The notes beneath the pieces were generated by a model. It saw only the letters and a list, made by a program, of their open reading frames with translations. It was not told the DNA's origin and did not search any database. Shown piece by piece: positions 53,508 to 63,105 of a stretch of 64,000 bases of DNA (its first letter is position 1; every line of letters begins with the position of its first letter). Source of the DNA: Bacillus salipaludis (lineage in GTDB: Bacteria; Bacillota; Bacilli; Bacillales_B; DSM-18226). Location: assembly GCF_004358205.1 (NCBI RefSeq), contig NZ_SMYO01000007.1:1-64000 (forward strand), given 5' to 3'. The position numbers were made by a program, and so were the translations under genes.

Positions 53508-53680
53508 AGGCTGTGTTAAAGTACATAAACGTTGATTGGAGCGGAAGGTGCGAGACTCCTGCGGGAGCAGCGGGAACAGGTGAGACCCCACAGGTGCTTA
53601 AGCGCCGAGGAGGCTCACCGCCCGCCCCGCGGAAAGCGAGCATCCTGGAGCGAAAATCAACAACTAAGTTTAACAGAGCC
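53508..53680. repeat. Full-length copy (173 bp) of the dispersed repeat with terminal inverted repeats
   Basis: The ends GGCTGTGTTAAA and TTTAACAGAGCC are imperfect inverted complements. Inner inverted arms GTTGATTGGAGCGG and CGAAAATCAAC follow, and the centre is GC-rich (GAGACTCCTGCGGGAGCAGC, CGAGGAGGCTCACCGCCC). It has no coding capacity. Shorter relatives lie at 23857-23930 and 41204-41280. Its form is MITE-like. Confidence 0.8.
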
Positions 53681-53761
53681 AATTGAAAAGAAAAAGCTTC
53701 TCACGAAAATAATAGTACAATGAATATATTTGTCAAGCTGAACTATTCACTATACAATAAA

Positions 53762-53779
53762 TATGAAAAAAATTGCATG
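53762..53779. repeat. 18-bp direct repeat, copy 1, upstream of bkdR
   Basis: TATGAAAAAAATTGCATG here is identical to 55917-55934. It lies 56 nt upstream of the bkdR start. A partial variant (TATGAAAAAAG) follows at 53794. It may be a BkdR or other regulator site. Confidence 0.6.
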
Positions 53780-53834
53780 ACTCACTATGAGCGTATGAAA
53801 AAAGTTTCCTGATTTAAAGAATGGAGGCTAGAAA

Positions 53835-55907
53835 ATGCAAAATGTAATGATTGTCGGAGCTGGAAAAGGTGGAACGGCGATTTTAAAAATTTTAAAAGAA
53901 ACAGAGGTTTTAAATGTAAAGGCAGTTGTTGACCGGAATACAGATGCACCTGGTATTCGATTGGCACAAAAAGAAGGTATTAAAACTGGAACGGACTGGC
54001 ACCCCTTTTTATCTAAAAACATCGATATCATTATTGAGGTTACAGGAGATGACACAGCATTTCACGAAATAAGGCGGACAAAACCAAGTAGTACGATTTT
54101 AATTCCCGGAAGTGTTGCTTTCCTTGTTTCAAAACTTATGGAAGAAAAGGAAGATCTGGTAAAAAGACATCAAAATGAGTCCTATCAGCAAGAGTTGATT
54201 TTTAACTCCACAAATGATGGGATGGCGGTAATTGATAAAAACGGCATGGTCATTCTCTTTAATCGTCGAGCGGAAGAAATGATGGGAGTAAAAAAAGAGG
54301 ATGCGGTTGGAAAATATGTCTGTGAAGTGATACCGGAAAGCAGACTACCTCATATATTAGAGACGAGAAGAATTGAAGCAAACCAAGAAATGGTTTTAGG
54401 CAATGGACGAAAAATTATTACAACAAGAATTCCAATCGTTGAAGAAAATGGCACACTCATGGGTGCTTTTGCCGTGTTTAAAGATATCACGGAAGTTGTT
54501 AACTTAGCGGAAGAAATTACGAATTTAAAAGAAATTCAAACGATGCTGCAAGCGATTATCCAATCTAGTGATGAAGCGATATCCGTTGTCGATGAAGTCG
54601 GCCGGGGAATTCTTATTAATCGGGCATATACCCGTTTAACCGGACTGACAGAAGAACAGGTAATTGGGCAGCCCGCGACGACCGATATCTCAGAAGGTGA
54701 AAGCATGCATATGAAGGTTTTACAGACAAGAAGAGCTGTCCGCGGCGTCGCTATGAGGGTTGGGCCAAGCAAAAAGGAAGTAATCGTTAATGTCGCACCG
54801 ATTATTGTAAAGGGAAAACTTAAGGGCAGTGTAGGTGTTATCCACGACATGTCTGAAATTAAATCGTTGAACAGGGAGTTGCACCGTGCACGGCAAATCA
54901 TCCGAACACTTGAAGCAAAATATACCTTTGAGGACATTATCGGGAAGTCCGAGGAAATGCTGCTGGCAATTGAGCAGGCGAAGCTCGGAGCAAAAACTCC
55001 TGCTACCGTCCTTCTTCGCGGCGAATCCGGAACGGGAAAAGAATTATTTGCCCACGCTATCCACAATGCAAGCGACAGAAAATACAATAAATTTATTCGT
55101 GTCAATTGTGCAGCTATATCGGAATCTTTGTTAGAAAGTGAATTGTTCGGTTATGAAGAAGGAGCATTTTCCGGCGCAAAAAGGGGAGGGAAAACAGGGT
55201 TTTTCGAAGAGGCAAACAACGGAAGCATTTTTCTTGATGAAATTGGTGAACTTCCGGCAAATACTCAGGCAAAGCTGCTTCGGGTTTTACAGGAAAATGA
55301 AATCATCCGCGTTGGCGGAACGAAGCCTGTTGCAATTAATGTCCGAGTCATTGCTGCAACCAATGTGAACCTTGAAAAAGGGATTGCTAAGGGTACTTTT
55401 AGGGAAGACTTATACTATCGTTTAAATCGAATGCCGATACATATTCCCCCGCTTAAAAGAAGAAAAGAGGAAATCCCTTTATTATGCGATCGGCTTATTC
55501 AAAAAATTAATCGTGATTATGGACGGAATGTTGAAGGGGTAACAGAGGCTGCGATGGCGGGGCTAATGAAGTATAATTGGCCGGGAAATGTAAGAGAACT
55601 AGAAAATATCCTTGGGCGGGCCATTATTTTTATGAAATTTAACGAAGTCTATATTGATGTAAAACACCTGCCGGAACTTAACAATAATAAATTGATTGGC
55701 AGGGAATTTGGGACATTAAAGAATCCTGATTTTCGGGAACGGCCGTTATCAGCAATGGTCGACGAATATGAAGCAAAGATCATCCGCGATACACTTAATC
55801 GTTTAAACGGAAACAAAACGTTAACAGCTAAAACACTTGGTTTATCTGTTCGAAATTTATATTACAAACTTGAAAAATATAAAATTGAAAATAACGGCAT
55901 GCAGTAA
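53835..55907 (+). CDS. bkdR: BkdR, sigma-54-dependent activator of the bkd operon
   Basis: The 690-residue regulator has an N-terminal Rossmann-like region ([17 protein letters not shown], about 1-110), two PAS domains (about 115-225 and 235-345), an AAA+ domain with Walker A GESGTGKE (396-403), sigma-54 contact loop GAFSGA (443-448, Ser in place of the usual Thr) and Walker [11 protein letters not shown], and a C-terminal Fis-type HTH ([20 protein letters not shown]). In B. subtilis BkdR responds to isoleucine/valine and activates ptb-bkd with sigma-L. The AGAATGGAGG site precedes the ATG. Confidence 0.94.
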   Translation: MQNVMIVGAGKGGTAILKILKETEVLNVKAVVDRNTDAPGIRLAQKEGIKTGTDWHPFLSKNIDIIIEVTGDDTAFHEIRRTKPSSTILIPGSVAFLVSKLMEEKEDLVKRHQNESYQQELIFNSTNDGMAVIDKNGMVILFNRRAEEMMGVKKEDAVGKYVCEVIPESRLPHILETRRIEANQEMVLGNGRKIITTRIPIVEENGTLMGAFAVFKDITEVVNLAEEITNLKEIQTMLQAIIQSSDEAISVVDEVGRGILINRAYTRLTGLTEEQVIGQPATTDISEGESMHMKVLQTRRAVRGVAMRVGPSKKEVIVNVAPIIVKGKLKGSVGVIHDMSEIKSLNRELHRARQIIRTLEAKYTFEDIIGKSEEMLLAIEQAKLGAKTPATVLLRGESGTGKELFAHAIHNASDRKYNKFIRVNCAAISESLLESELFGYEEGAFSGAKRGGKTGFFEEANNGSIFLDEIGELPANTQAKLLRVLQENEIIRVGGTKPVAINVRVIAATNVNLEKGIAKGTFREDLYYRLNRMPIHIPPLKRRKEEIPLLCDRLIQKINRDYGRNVEGVTEAAMAGLMKYNWPGNVRELENILGRAIIFMKFNEVYIDVKHLPELNNNKLIGREFGTLKNPDFRERPLSAMVDEYEAKIIRDTLNRLNGNKTLTAKTLGLSVRNLYYKLEKYKIENNGMQ

Positions 55908-55916
55908 ATTTCATGG

Positions 55917-55934
55917 TATGAAAAAAATTGCATG
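55917..55934. repeat. 18-bp direct repeat, copy 2, upstream of ptb
   Basis: TATGAAAAAAATTGCATG is identical to the copy at 53762-53779. It lies 40 nt upstream of the sigma-54 -24 element, where an activator could bind. The two copies flank bkdR exactly, suggesting the same protein acts at bkdR and ptb. Confidence 0.65.
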
Positions 55935-55948
55935 CGGGTAACTAATTA

Positions 55949-55964
55949 AATAAAGCGCTTACAA
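55949..55964 (+). promoter_or_regulatory. Candidate CcpA cre site upstream of ptb
   Basis: AATAAAGCGCTTACAA has the palindromic core AAGCGCTT of catabolite-responsive elements (WTGNAARCGNWWWCA). It lies just upstream of the sigma-54 promoter, a position able to block activation when glucose is present. Confidence 0.5.
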
Positions 55965-55973
55965 TGAATTTTG

Positions 55974-55990
55974 TTGGCATGAATCTTGCT
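55974..55990 (+). promoter_or_regulatory. Sigma-54 (-24/-12) promoter of the ptb-bkd operon
   Basis: TTGGCATGAATCTTGCT matches YTGGCACGNNNNTTGCW, with GG at 55976-55977 and GC at 55988-55989 separated by 10 nt. It lies 49 nt before ptb and downstream of the sigma-54 activator gene bkdR, so its use is well supported. Confidence 0.9.
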
Positions 55991-56038
55991 AATTAATTTA
56001 TTGGAATTTGATTTTGCTGTGGAAGGGTTGATGACAAC

Positions 56039-56944
56039 TTGTTGCTGGATTCACTTATTGACAGAGCAACCCAACTTAAAAAGAATACTGTTGCTGTCGC
56101 AGTAGCGGAAGATATCGTTGTTATAAAAGCGGTTCTAGATGCAATTGAACGAAATCTTGCAAATTTTATTTTATTTGGAAATCAGGAAAACATTAATCGA
56201 ATGATTAAGACTGAAGAAAACAAGGTAAATCCGGAGAAAAGCCTCAGAATCGTTCATGCCGAGACAAATGAACTGGCTGCCAAATTAGCCGTTAAAGCGG
56301 TTTCGAATAAAGAAGCGGATGTACTAATGAAAGGGAATATCCCGACGAATGTTCTTCTAAAGGCTGTATTGAATAAAGAATATGGTTTAAGAACAGGAAA
56401 TATTCTTTCGCATGTTGCTGTTTTTGAAATCCCTAATCGGGACCGTTTTACAATCGTAACAGATTCGGGGATGAACATTACCCCGGATTTGGAGCAAAAG
56501 GCACAAATCATAACAAACGCTGTTGCGGTTGCTAAAGGAATTGGAATTGAAACGCCAAAGGTAGCACCGATTGCTGCCGTTGAAGTGGTTAATCCCGCTA
56601 TGCAGGCAACGGTGGATGCAGCGGCACTAACGGTGATGAACAAGCGCGGGCAAATCACTGGCTGCATCGTTGACGGTCCGCTTGCATTGGATATTGCTGT
56701 TTCGGTTTTAGCTGCTGAACATAAGGGCATCCAAAGTGAAGTAGCGGGCAAAGCCGATATTTTAGTGGTTCCTGCCATTGAGGTTGGAAACGCATTGTAT
56801 AAATCGTTAGTTTATTTCGCAAATGCAAAGGTTGGTGCTGTAATTGCCGGGGCTAAAGCGCCGATTGTGCTAACTTCCAGAGCCGACTCCGCAGAGAGCA
56901 AGTTGTTTTCTCTTGCATTAGCAGTATGCTCTGTGGCAAACTAG
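56039..56944 (+). CDS. ptb: Ptb, phosphate butyryl/branched acyl transferase
   Basis: Ptb converts branched or butyryl-CoA and phosphate to the acyl phosphate for Buk. The 301-residue protein is of the PTA_PTB type: [18 protein letters not shown] near the start, [17 protein letters not shown], and [18 protein letters not shown]. It starts at TTG 56039 (another TTG follows at 56042) after GGAAGGG. First gene of the sigma-54 operon. Confidence 0.92.
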   Translation: MLLDSLIDRATQLKKNTVAVAVAEDIVVIKAVLDAIERNLANFILFGNQENINRMIKTEENKVNPEKSLRIVHAETNELAAKLAVKAVSNKEADVLMKGNIPTNVLLKAVLNKEYGLRTGNILSHVAVFEIPNRDRFTIVTDSGMNITPDLEQKAQIITNAVAVAKGIGIETPKVAPIAAVEVVNPAMQATVDAAALTVMNKRGQITGCIVDGPLALDIAVSVLAAEHKGIQSEVAGKADILVVPAIEVGNALYKSLVYFANAKVGAVIAGAKAPIVLTSRADSAESKLFSLALAVCSVAN

Positions 56945-56973
56945 TTTTTTCATTATTGAGGAGGAATATTAAT

Positions 56974-58071
56974 ATGGAAATTTTTAAGTATTTAGAAAAA
57001 TATGATTACGAGCAATTAGTTTTTTGTCAGGATAAATCTTCGGGATTAAAAGCAATTATTGCAATTCATGATACAACCTTAGGACCGGCATTAGGCGGAA
57101 CGCGTATGTGGACATATGAATCTGAAGAGGCCGCGATTGAAGATGCATTGAGATTGGCAAAAGGAATGACTTATAAAAATGCGGCGGCAGGTTTAAATCT
57201 TGGCGGTGGCAAAACGGTAATCATAGGCGACCCTCGTAAGGATAAAAATGAAGAAATGTTCCGCGCTTTTGGACGTTATATTCAAGGACTAAATGGAAGA
57301 TATATAACAGCTGAAGATGTAGGTACCACTGTGGCGGATATGGATTTAATTCATGAAGAAACGGATTATGTAACAGGGATTTCCCCGGCATTCGGATCAT
57401 CTGGAAATCCATCCCCTGTAACAGCGTATGGTGTTTATTTAGGAATGAAAGCGGCAGCCAAAGAGGCATTTGGCACAGACTCACTAGAAGGAAAAGTAGT
57501 AGCTGTCCAAGGCGTTGGAAATGTAGCTTATACCCTTTGTAAGCATCTGCATGAAGAAGGCGCACAGCTGATTGTTACAGATATTAATAAAGAAGCGGTC
57601 GGGCGTGCAGTGGAAGACTTTGGTGCGCGTGCTGTTGACCCAAATGAAATTTACGGTGTGGAATGCGATATTTATGCGCCATGTGCTCTTGGAGCAACCA
57701 TCAATGATGACACAATCCCGCAGTTGAAGGCAAAAGTAATCGCTGGTTCTGCGAACAATCAATTAAAAGATACACGTCATGGAGACATCATTCATGAAAT
57801 GGGTATTGTATACGCTCCGGATTATGTAATAAATGCTGGTGGTGTAATCAACGTAGCCGATGAGCTTTACGGATATAATCATGAACGTGCCCTTAAAAAG
57901 GTTGAACAGCTTTACACAAGTATTGAAAGAATCATTGAAATTTCAAAGCGTGATGGAATCCCAACCTACCTTGCAGCAGATCGCATGGTAGAGGAACGGA
58001 TTGAAAGAATGCGCAATTCCCGCAGTCAATTCCTTCAAAACGGACATCATATTTTAAGCCGTAGAAAATAA
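56974..58071 (+). CDS. bcd: Bcd, leucine/branched-chain amino acid dehydrogenase
   Basis: The 365-residue NAD-dependent enzyme deaminates Leu, Ile and Val to branched 2-oxo acids, the substrates of the Bkd complex. Motifs are the catalytic LARGLARGMTYKNA-like segment ([20 protein letters not shown] with Lys), PDVGT-like AEDVGTT, and the Rossmann [16 protein letters not shown] 56974 follows GAGGAGG. Confidence 0.95.
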   Translation: MEIFKYLEKYDYEQLVFCQDKSSGLKAIIAIHDTTLGPALGGTRMWTYESEEAAIEDALRLAKGMTYKNAAAGLNLGGGKTVIIGDPRKDKNEEMFRAFGRYIQGLNGRYITAEDVGTTVADMDLIHEETDYVTGISPAFGSSGNPSPVTAYGVYLGMKAAAKEAFGTDSLEGKVVAVQGVGNVAYTLCKHLHEEGAQLIVTDINKEAVGRAVEDFGARAVDPNEIYGVECDIYAPCALGATINDDTIPQLKAKVIAGSANNQLKDTRHGDIIHEMGIVYAPDYVINAGGVINVADELYGYNHERALKKVEQLYTSIERIIEISKRDGIPTYLAADRMVEERIERMRNSRSQFLQNGHHILSRRK

Positions 58072-58299
58072 AAACTGCAATAATCTTAAAATTTGAGCGC
58101 TGAATGAAAATTCAGCGCTTTCCTAGGTAGTGATTTACCTCATATTGTTTAAAATTTGATCATTTTAGAAATTACTTTAAGTATAATGACCACTCAATTA
58201 TTGAACATTACTTAGTTAAATATGTGGGGGTAAATCGACGAAAAAATTTTTGAAAGGTACCGTCTTAATCTTTCGATAAAGCAAATTGGGGGTCAAAAC
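58072..58299. other. Intergenic region bcd-buk with a strong hairpin
   Basis: AGCGCTGAAT at 58096-58105 pairs perfectly with ATTCAGCGCT at 58110-58119, closed by GAAA. The T-run after it is short, so it is more likely an RNA stabiliser or weak terminator than a full stop. A TATAAT-like box near 58180 has no good -35. Nothing else is seen. Confidence 0.6.
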
Positions 58300-59403
58300 G
58301 TGCAAGAAAGAGAATATCGAATACTCATCATCAACCCTGGCTCTACTTCTACTAAGATAGGGGTTTTCGATAATGAAATTTCCATACTGGAAAAAACGAT
58401 TCGTCATGAAGCTGAAATAATAAATTCTTACCCAAATATCATTGATCAATATGAATTCAGGAAAAACACCATCTTAGAAACATTGGACCAAGAAGGTATT
58501 AATATTTCAAAATTGTCCGCGGTTTGTGGGCGGGGAGGATTGCTTCGTCCGATCGAAGGCGGAACCTATACAGTTAATGACAAAATGTTGACGGATTTAA
58601 GAAATGGGTATTCTGGACAACACGCATCGAATTTAGGTGGTATAATAGCATATGAAATAGCATCTGGTCTTAATATCCCGTCCTATATTGTGGACCCAGT
58701 AGTTGTCGATGAACTTGACCCGATTGCAAGGATATCCGGTTTCCCGTTAATTGAACGAAAAAGTATTTTTCATGCGTTGAATCAAAAGGCTGTTGCAAGA
58801 AGAGCAGCAAAGGAATTAGGGAAAAAATACTCAGAATTAAATTTAATTGTTACCCATATGGGGGGCGGAATAACCGTCGGTGTACATAGAATGGGTAGGG
58901 TTATCGATGTTAATAATGGTCTTCACGGTGATGGGCCTTTTAGTCCGGAACGTGCTGGTACTGTTCCAGCCGGAGATTTAATTTCCCTTTCGTTTTCTGG
59001 TGAATACTACCGGGAAGAAATCATGAAAATGTTAGTAGGGCAGGGCGGTCTAGTCGGTTACCTTGGCACAAATAACGCAGTGAAGGTAGAAGAGATGATT
59101 GAAGCCGGGAATAAAGAAGCCAAGCTTGTTTATGATGCCATGGCCTATCAGGTTGCAAAAGAAATTGGTTCTGCTAGTGCGGTTCTTTCAGGTAAAGTAG
59201 ATGCGATCGTTTTAACTGGCGGACTTGCTTATGGAAAGGATTTTGTACAATCGATTACCAATAGAGTAAACTGGATTGCTGATTGTATCATTCATCCTGG
59301 GGAAAATGAACTTCAAGCATTAGCAGAAGGAGCCCTTCGCGTCTTGCGTGGCGAAGAGGAAGTTAAAATATATCCTGGTTCATTTAAAACAGCAAAAATT
59401 TAA
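58300..59403 (+). CDS. buk: Buk, butyrate/branched-chain acid kinase
   Basis: The 367-residue acetokinase-family enzyme makes ATP from acyl phosphates. Motifs are [18 protein letters not shown] at the N-terminus, [14 protein letters not shown], and [12 protein letters not shown]. Starts at GTG 58300 after GGGGGT. With Ptb it links branched-chain acid oxidation to ATP yield. Confidence 0.94.
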   Translation: MQEREYRILIINPGSTSTKIGVFDNEISILEKTIRHEAEIINSYPNIIDQYEFRKNTILETLDQEGINISKLSAVCGRGGLLRPIEGGTYTVNDKMLTDLRNGYSGQHASNLGGIIAYEIASGLNIPSYIVDPVVVDELDPIARISGFPLIERKSIFHALNQKAVARRAAKELGKKYSELNLIVTHMGGGITVGVHRMGRVIDVNNGLHGDGPFSPERAGTVPAGDLISLSFSGEYYREEIMKMLVGQGGLVGYLGTNNAVKVEEMIEAGNKEAKLVYDAMAYQVAKEIGSASAVLSGKVDAIVLTGGLAYGKDFVQSITNRVNWIADCIIHPGENELQALAEGALRVLRGEEEVKIYPGSFKTAKI

Positions 59404-59423
59404 GTAGTTGGGGAGGAAATAAA

Positions 59424-60845
59424 ATGGCACAAGAGTATGATTTGGTTATTCTCGGGGGTGGCACTGGTGGATATGTTGCCGCAATCCGTGCCTCACAGCT
59501 AGGTTTAAAAACAGCAATTGTTGAAAAAGGAAAACTCGGTGGAACATGCTTACATAAAGGTTGTATACCAAGTAAAGCCCTGCTAAGAAGTGCAGAAGTG
59601 TATGCTACTTCAAAACATAGTGAAGACTTTGGCGTGATAACTGGCGAAGTAACTTTTAATTTTACTAAAGTTCAAGAAAGAAAAACGAAAATCATCGATA
59701 CCCTTCATAAAGGAGTACAGCACTTAATGAAACAAGGGAAAATCGATGTTTATGAAGGATTAGGACGGATTTTGGGCCCTTCCATCTTTTCACCAATGCC
59801 AGGTACCATATCTGTTGAAATGAATAACGGCGAAGAAAATGAAATGCTCATCCCCAAAAATGTAATTGTTGCTACCGGTTCAAGGCCAAGAACCCTTCAA
59901 GGGCTTGAGATTGACGGCGACCAGGTCATTTCATCTGATGAAGCATTAGAACTGGAAAACTTACCATCTTCTATTATCATTGTTGGCGGCGGCGTAATTG
60001 GGATTGAATGGGCCTCAATGTTATCCGATTTTGGGGTAGACGTTACGGTGATTGAATATGCAGACCGAATTATCCCTACAGAAGATAAAGACATTTCAAA
60101 AGAAATGCAACGGTTAATGAAGAAAAAAGGAATTAAAATTGTAACAAGCGCAAAGGTCCTTTCTGAAACAATAGTAAAAGGTAATGGTGTAGCAATCTCC
60201 GCTGAAGTAAAAGGCAGTTTAAAAGAATTTAAGGCTGAAAAACTGCTTGTTTCCGTTGGACGTCAAGCGAATACTGAAGGAATCGGGCTTGAGAATACGG
60301 AAATTCAGCTTGAAAAAGGAAATATTGTCACAAATGAATTTTACCAAACAAAGGAATCCCATATTTACGCAATTGGAGATGTTGTTGGCGGCCTGCAGCT
60401 CGCCCATGTTGCATCCCATGAAGGAATTGTTGCCGTTGAGCATATAGCAGGAAAGGATCCTTCACCTATCGATTATAACTTAATATCAAAATGTATTTAT
60501 AGTAATCCTGAGGTTTCTAGTGTTGGTATTACCGAGGAGCAAGCGGAAAGTAGAGGGCATAAAGTAAAAGTGGGCAAATTTTCCTTCCGTGCCATTGGTA
60601 AAGCGCTGGTTTTCGGTGAATCGGATGGATTTGTGAAAATTGTGGCCGATGAAGAGACCAATGATATTTTAGGGGTACACATGATTGGTCCTCATGTTAC
60701 CGATATGATCTCAGAAGCTGGGCTTGCAATGGTATTAAATGCAACTCCATGGGAAGTCGCTCACACCATCCATCCACACCCAACCCTTGCAGAAGCAATT
60801 GGGGAAGCTGCATTAGCAGTAGATGGCAGAGCACTTCACGGATAA
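59424..60845 (+). CDS. lpdV: LpdV, dihydrolipoyl dehydrogenase (E3) of the Bkd complex
   Basis: The 473-residue flavoprotein reoxidises dihydrolipoamide on the Bkd E2. FAD-binding GGGTGGYVAAIRASQLG, redox disulfide C42-LHKG-C47, NAD-binding GGGVIGIEWASMLSDFG, second FAD motif YAIGDVVGG, and C-terminal His-Glu active pair in HIHPHPTLAEAIGE-like HTIHPHPTLAEAIGE. GGGGAGG precedes the ATG. Confidence 0.95.
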   Translation: MAQEYDLVILGGGTGGYVAAIRASQLGLKTAIVEKGKLGGTCLHKGCIPSKALLRSAEVYATSKHSEDFGVITGEVTFNFTKVQERKTKIIDTLHKGVQHLMKQGKIDVYEGLGRILGPSIFSPMPGTISVEMNNGEENEMLIPKNVIVATGSRPRTLQGLEIDGDQVISSDEALELENLPSSIIIVGGGVIGIEWASMLSDFGVDVTVIEYADRIIPTEDKDISKEMQRLMKKKGIKIVTSAKVLSETIVKGNGVAISAEVKGSLKEFKAEKLLVSVGRQANTEGIGLENTEIQLEKGNIVTNEFYQTKESHIYAIGDVVGGLQLAHVASHEGIVAVEHIAGKDPSPIDYNLISKCIYSNPEVSSVGITEEQAESRGHKVKVGKFSFRAIGKALVFGESDGFVKIVADEETNDILGVHMIGPHVTDMISEAGLAMVLNATPWEVAHTIHPHPTLAEAIGEAALAVDGRALHG

Positions 60846-60854
60846 AGTGAAACT

Positions 60855-60985
60855 TCGATCAGTGGGGGTTTTTTCATCCCCCACTGATTGTTAGTTGAAC
60901 CAATCGGGCTTTTATGGGCAGTTGATCCCCCACTCACTCTTCCTACTTACACCAACCACTGAAGTAGGGGGTCTTACTGCCCGTT
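60855..60985. repeat. Structured intergenic element between lpdV and bkdAA
   Basis: A hairpin (ATCAGTGGGGG with CCCCCACTGAT, loop with six T) is followed by a larger inverted repeat: GGGCAGTTGATCCCCC and GGGGGTCTTACTGCCC, enclosing CTACTT...AAGTAG. The GGGCTTTTATGGGCAG core resembles in style the GGGCTCATAGTGCCC core of the 11116-11310 tandem repeat. It does not look like a terminator, which would break the operon. Confidence 0.6.
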
Positions 60986-61048
60986 ACTGCGGGATAAATA
61001 CTGACGCTGTTTAGGATTCAATGCGAACAATAGGGAGGTACAAAATTA

Positions 61049-62044
61049 ATGGCTGAAAAGCGACATGAGGCATTAGGATTAAGTGATGAAAAAGTTTTAG
61101 AGATGTATGAAACAATGGTTTTAGCCCGTCGGATTGATGAGCGGATGTGGTTATTAAACCGTGCTGGGAAAATCCCATTTGTTATTTCCTGTCAAGGCCA
61201 GGAAGCGGCCCAAGTTGGGGCAGCTTTTGCACTTGATAAGGATAAAGATTATGTGCTTCCCTATTACCGGGATATGGGGGTAGTCTTAACCTTTGGGATG
61301 ACGGCGAAGGAGCTTATGCTTTCTGGATTTGCGAAAGCAGAAGACCCTAATTCAGGAGGAAGGCAAATGCCTGGACACTTTGGACAAAAGAAAAATCGTA
61401 TTGTTACAGGTTCCTCGCCCGTTACAACACAAGTACCTCATGCAGTAGGGGTTGCTTTGGCTGGAAAGATGGAAAGAAAAGACCTTGTTACGTTTGTAAC
61501 ATTTGGTGAAGGGTCATCCAACCAAGGTGATTTCCATGAAGGTGCAAATTTTGCCGGTGTACACAAACTTCCTGTTATTTTTATGTGTGAAAACAATAAG
61601 TATGCTATTTCCGTTCCAATTGAAAAACAATTAGCCTGCGAGAAGGTATCAGATCGTGCAATTGGCTATGGAATGCCAGGGTTCACAGTGGATGGGAACG
61701 ACCCGTTAGAAGTTTATAAAGTAGTGAAAGAGGCTGCGGAACGCGGCCGCAGCGGCGCGGGACCTACCTTAATTGAAACAATTTCCTACCGTTTAACACC
61801 ACATTCTTCTGATGATGATGACCGTTCTTACCGGGCACCTGATGAGGTAGCAAAAGCCAAAACCCAGGATCCGATTATTACATTTGGTGCCTACTTAAAG
61901 GAAACGGGTGTCCTGAATGATGACTTGGAAAAAGAAATCAATGACCGTGTAATGAAACTGGTGAATGAGGCAACTGACTATGCTGAAAATGCCCCATATG
62001 CTGCACCTGAGGATGCAATGAAATACGTTTATGGGGAAATGTAA
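61049..62044 (+). CDS. bkdAA: BkdAA, branched-chain 2-oxo acid dehydrogenase E1 alpha
   Basis: The 331-residue subunit binds thiamine diphosphate (GEGSSNQGDFHEGANF...CENN) and has the E1-alpha regulatory loop YRLTPHSSDDDDRSYR. With E1 beta it decarboxylates branched 2-oxo acids and acylates E2. GGGAGG precedes the ATG. The alpha and beta genes are separated by 13 nt. Confidence 0.95.
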   Translation: MAEKRHEALGLSDEKVLEMYETMVLARRIDERMWLLNRAGKIPFVISCQGQEAAQVGAAFALDKDKDYVLPYYRDMGVVLTFGMTAKELMLSGFAKAEDPNSGGRQMPGHFGQKKNRIVTGSSPVTTQVPHAVGVALAGKMERKDLVTFVTFGEGSSNQGDFHEGANFAGVHKLPVIFMCENNKYAISVPIEKQLACEKVSDRAIGYGMPGFTVDGNDPLEVYKVVKEAAERGRSGAGPTLIETISYRLTPHSSDDDDRSYRAPDEVAKAKTQDPIITFGAYLKETGVLNDDLEKEINDRVMKLVNEATDYAENAPYAAPEDAMKYVYGEM

Positions 62045-62057
62045 GGGGGGACGTAAC

Positions 62058-63041
62058 ATGGCAGTAATTTCTTATATAGATGCGGTGACAATGGCCATAC
62101 GTGAAGAAATGGAAAGAGACCCTAAGGTGTTTGTACTTGGGGAAGATGTTGGTAAAAAGGGTGGTGTATTTAAGGCTACACAAGGATTGTATGAACAATT
62201 TGGAGAAGAGCGAGTAATTGATACACCGCTTGCTGAATCAGCCATAGCAGGAGTAGGAATCGGTGCAGCTATGTATGGTATGCGGCCGATTGCAGAAATG
62301 CAGTTTGCTGACTTTATCATGCCTGCTGTAAACCAAATTATTTCAGAGGCAGCGAAAATTCGCTATCGATCAAATAATGACTGGAATTGTCCAATTGTTA
62401 TTCGTGCTCCATACGGCGGAGGGGTTCATGGTGCATTGTATCACTCTCAATCTGTTGAAGCGGTATTTGCAAATCAACCTGGATTAAAAATTGTTATGCC
62501 ATCTACTCCTTATGATGTAAAAGGTTTATTAAAAGCAGCTATACGTGATAATGACCCTGTTCTTTTCTTCGAGCATAAACGGGCCTACCGTTTGATTAAA
62601 GGAGAAGTTCCGACTGATGATTATACGCTTCCAATTGGAAAAGCTGATGTGAAACGTGAAGGCGATGATATTACGGTCATTACTTATGGTCTGTGTGTTC
62701 ATTTTGCCCTCCAAGCTGCCGAAAAACTGGCTAAGGACGGAATTTCAACCCATATTCTTGATTTAAGAACAGTTTACCCACTGGATAAGGAAGCGATTAT
62801 TGAAGCTGCCTCCAAAACCGGGAAGGTTCTGCTCGTTACAGAAGACAATAAAGAAGGCAGTATTTTGGGGGAGGTATCTGCCATTATAGCTGAAAATTGC
62901 TTATTCGATTTAGATGCACCTATTAAACGCTTGGCTGGACCGGATATACCGGCCATGCCGTATGCACCGACGATGGAAAAATACTTTATGGTAAATCCTG
63001 ATAAAGTTGAAAAAGCAATGAGAGAATTAGCAGAATTTTAA
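62058..63041 (+). CDS. bkdAB: BkdAB, branched-chain 2-oxo acid dehydrogenase E1 beta
   Basis: The 327-residue subunit has the transketolase pyrimidine-binding motif LGEDVGKKGGVFKATQGL and FADFIMPAVNQIISEAAK, and a C-terminal transketolase domain (ILDLRTVYPLDKEAI). ATG 62058 follows GGGGGGA; an upstream in-frame ATG at 62031 overlaps bkdAA and is rejected. Confidence 0.95.
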   Translation: MAVISYIDAVTMAIREEMERDPKVFVLGEDVGKKGGVFKATQGLYEQFGEERVIDTPLAESAIAGVGIGAAMYGMRPIAEMQFADFIMPAVNQIISEAAKIRYRSNNDWNCPIVIRAPYGGGVHGALYHSQSVEAVFANQPGLKIVMPSTPYDVKGLLKAAIRDNDPVLFFEHKRAYRLIKGEVPTDDYTLPIGKADVKREGDDITVITYGLCVHFALQAAEKLAKDGISTHILDLRTVYPLDKEAIIEAASKTGKVLLVTEDNKEGSILGEVSAIIAENCLFDLDAPIKRLAGPDIPAMPYAPTMEKYFMVNPDKVEKAMRELAEF

Positions 63042-63105
63042 GGTGCAATTTTTTTAGCTGAAGAATAATCCACAGTAGTAAATGCACTAAGGAGGTTTTA
63101 TGCAT

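Noticed and set aside
60855..60890. Terminator ending the bkd operon after lpdV
   Set aside because: The T residues are in the loop, not after the stem, and the E1/E2 genes follow in the usual operon order.
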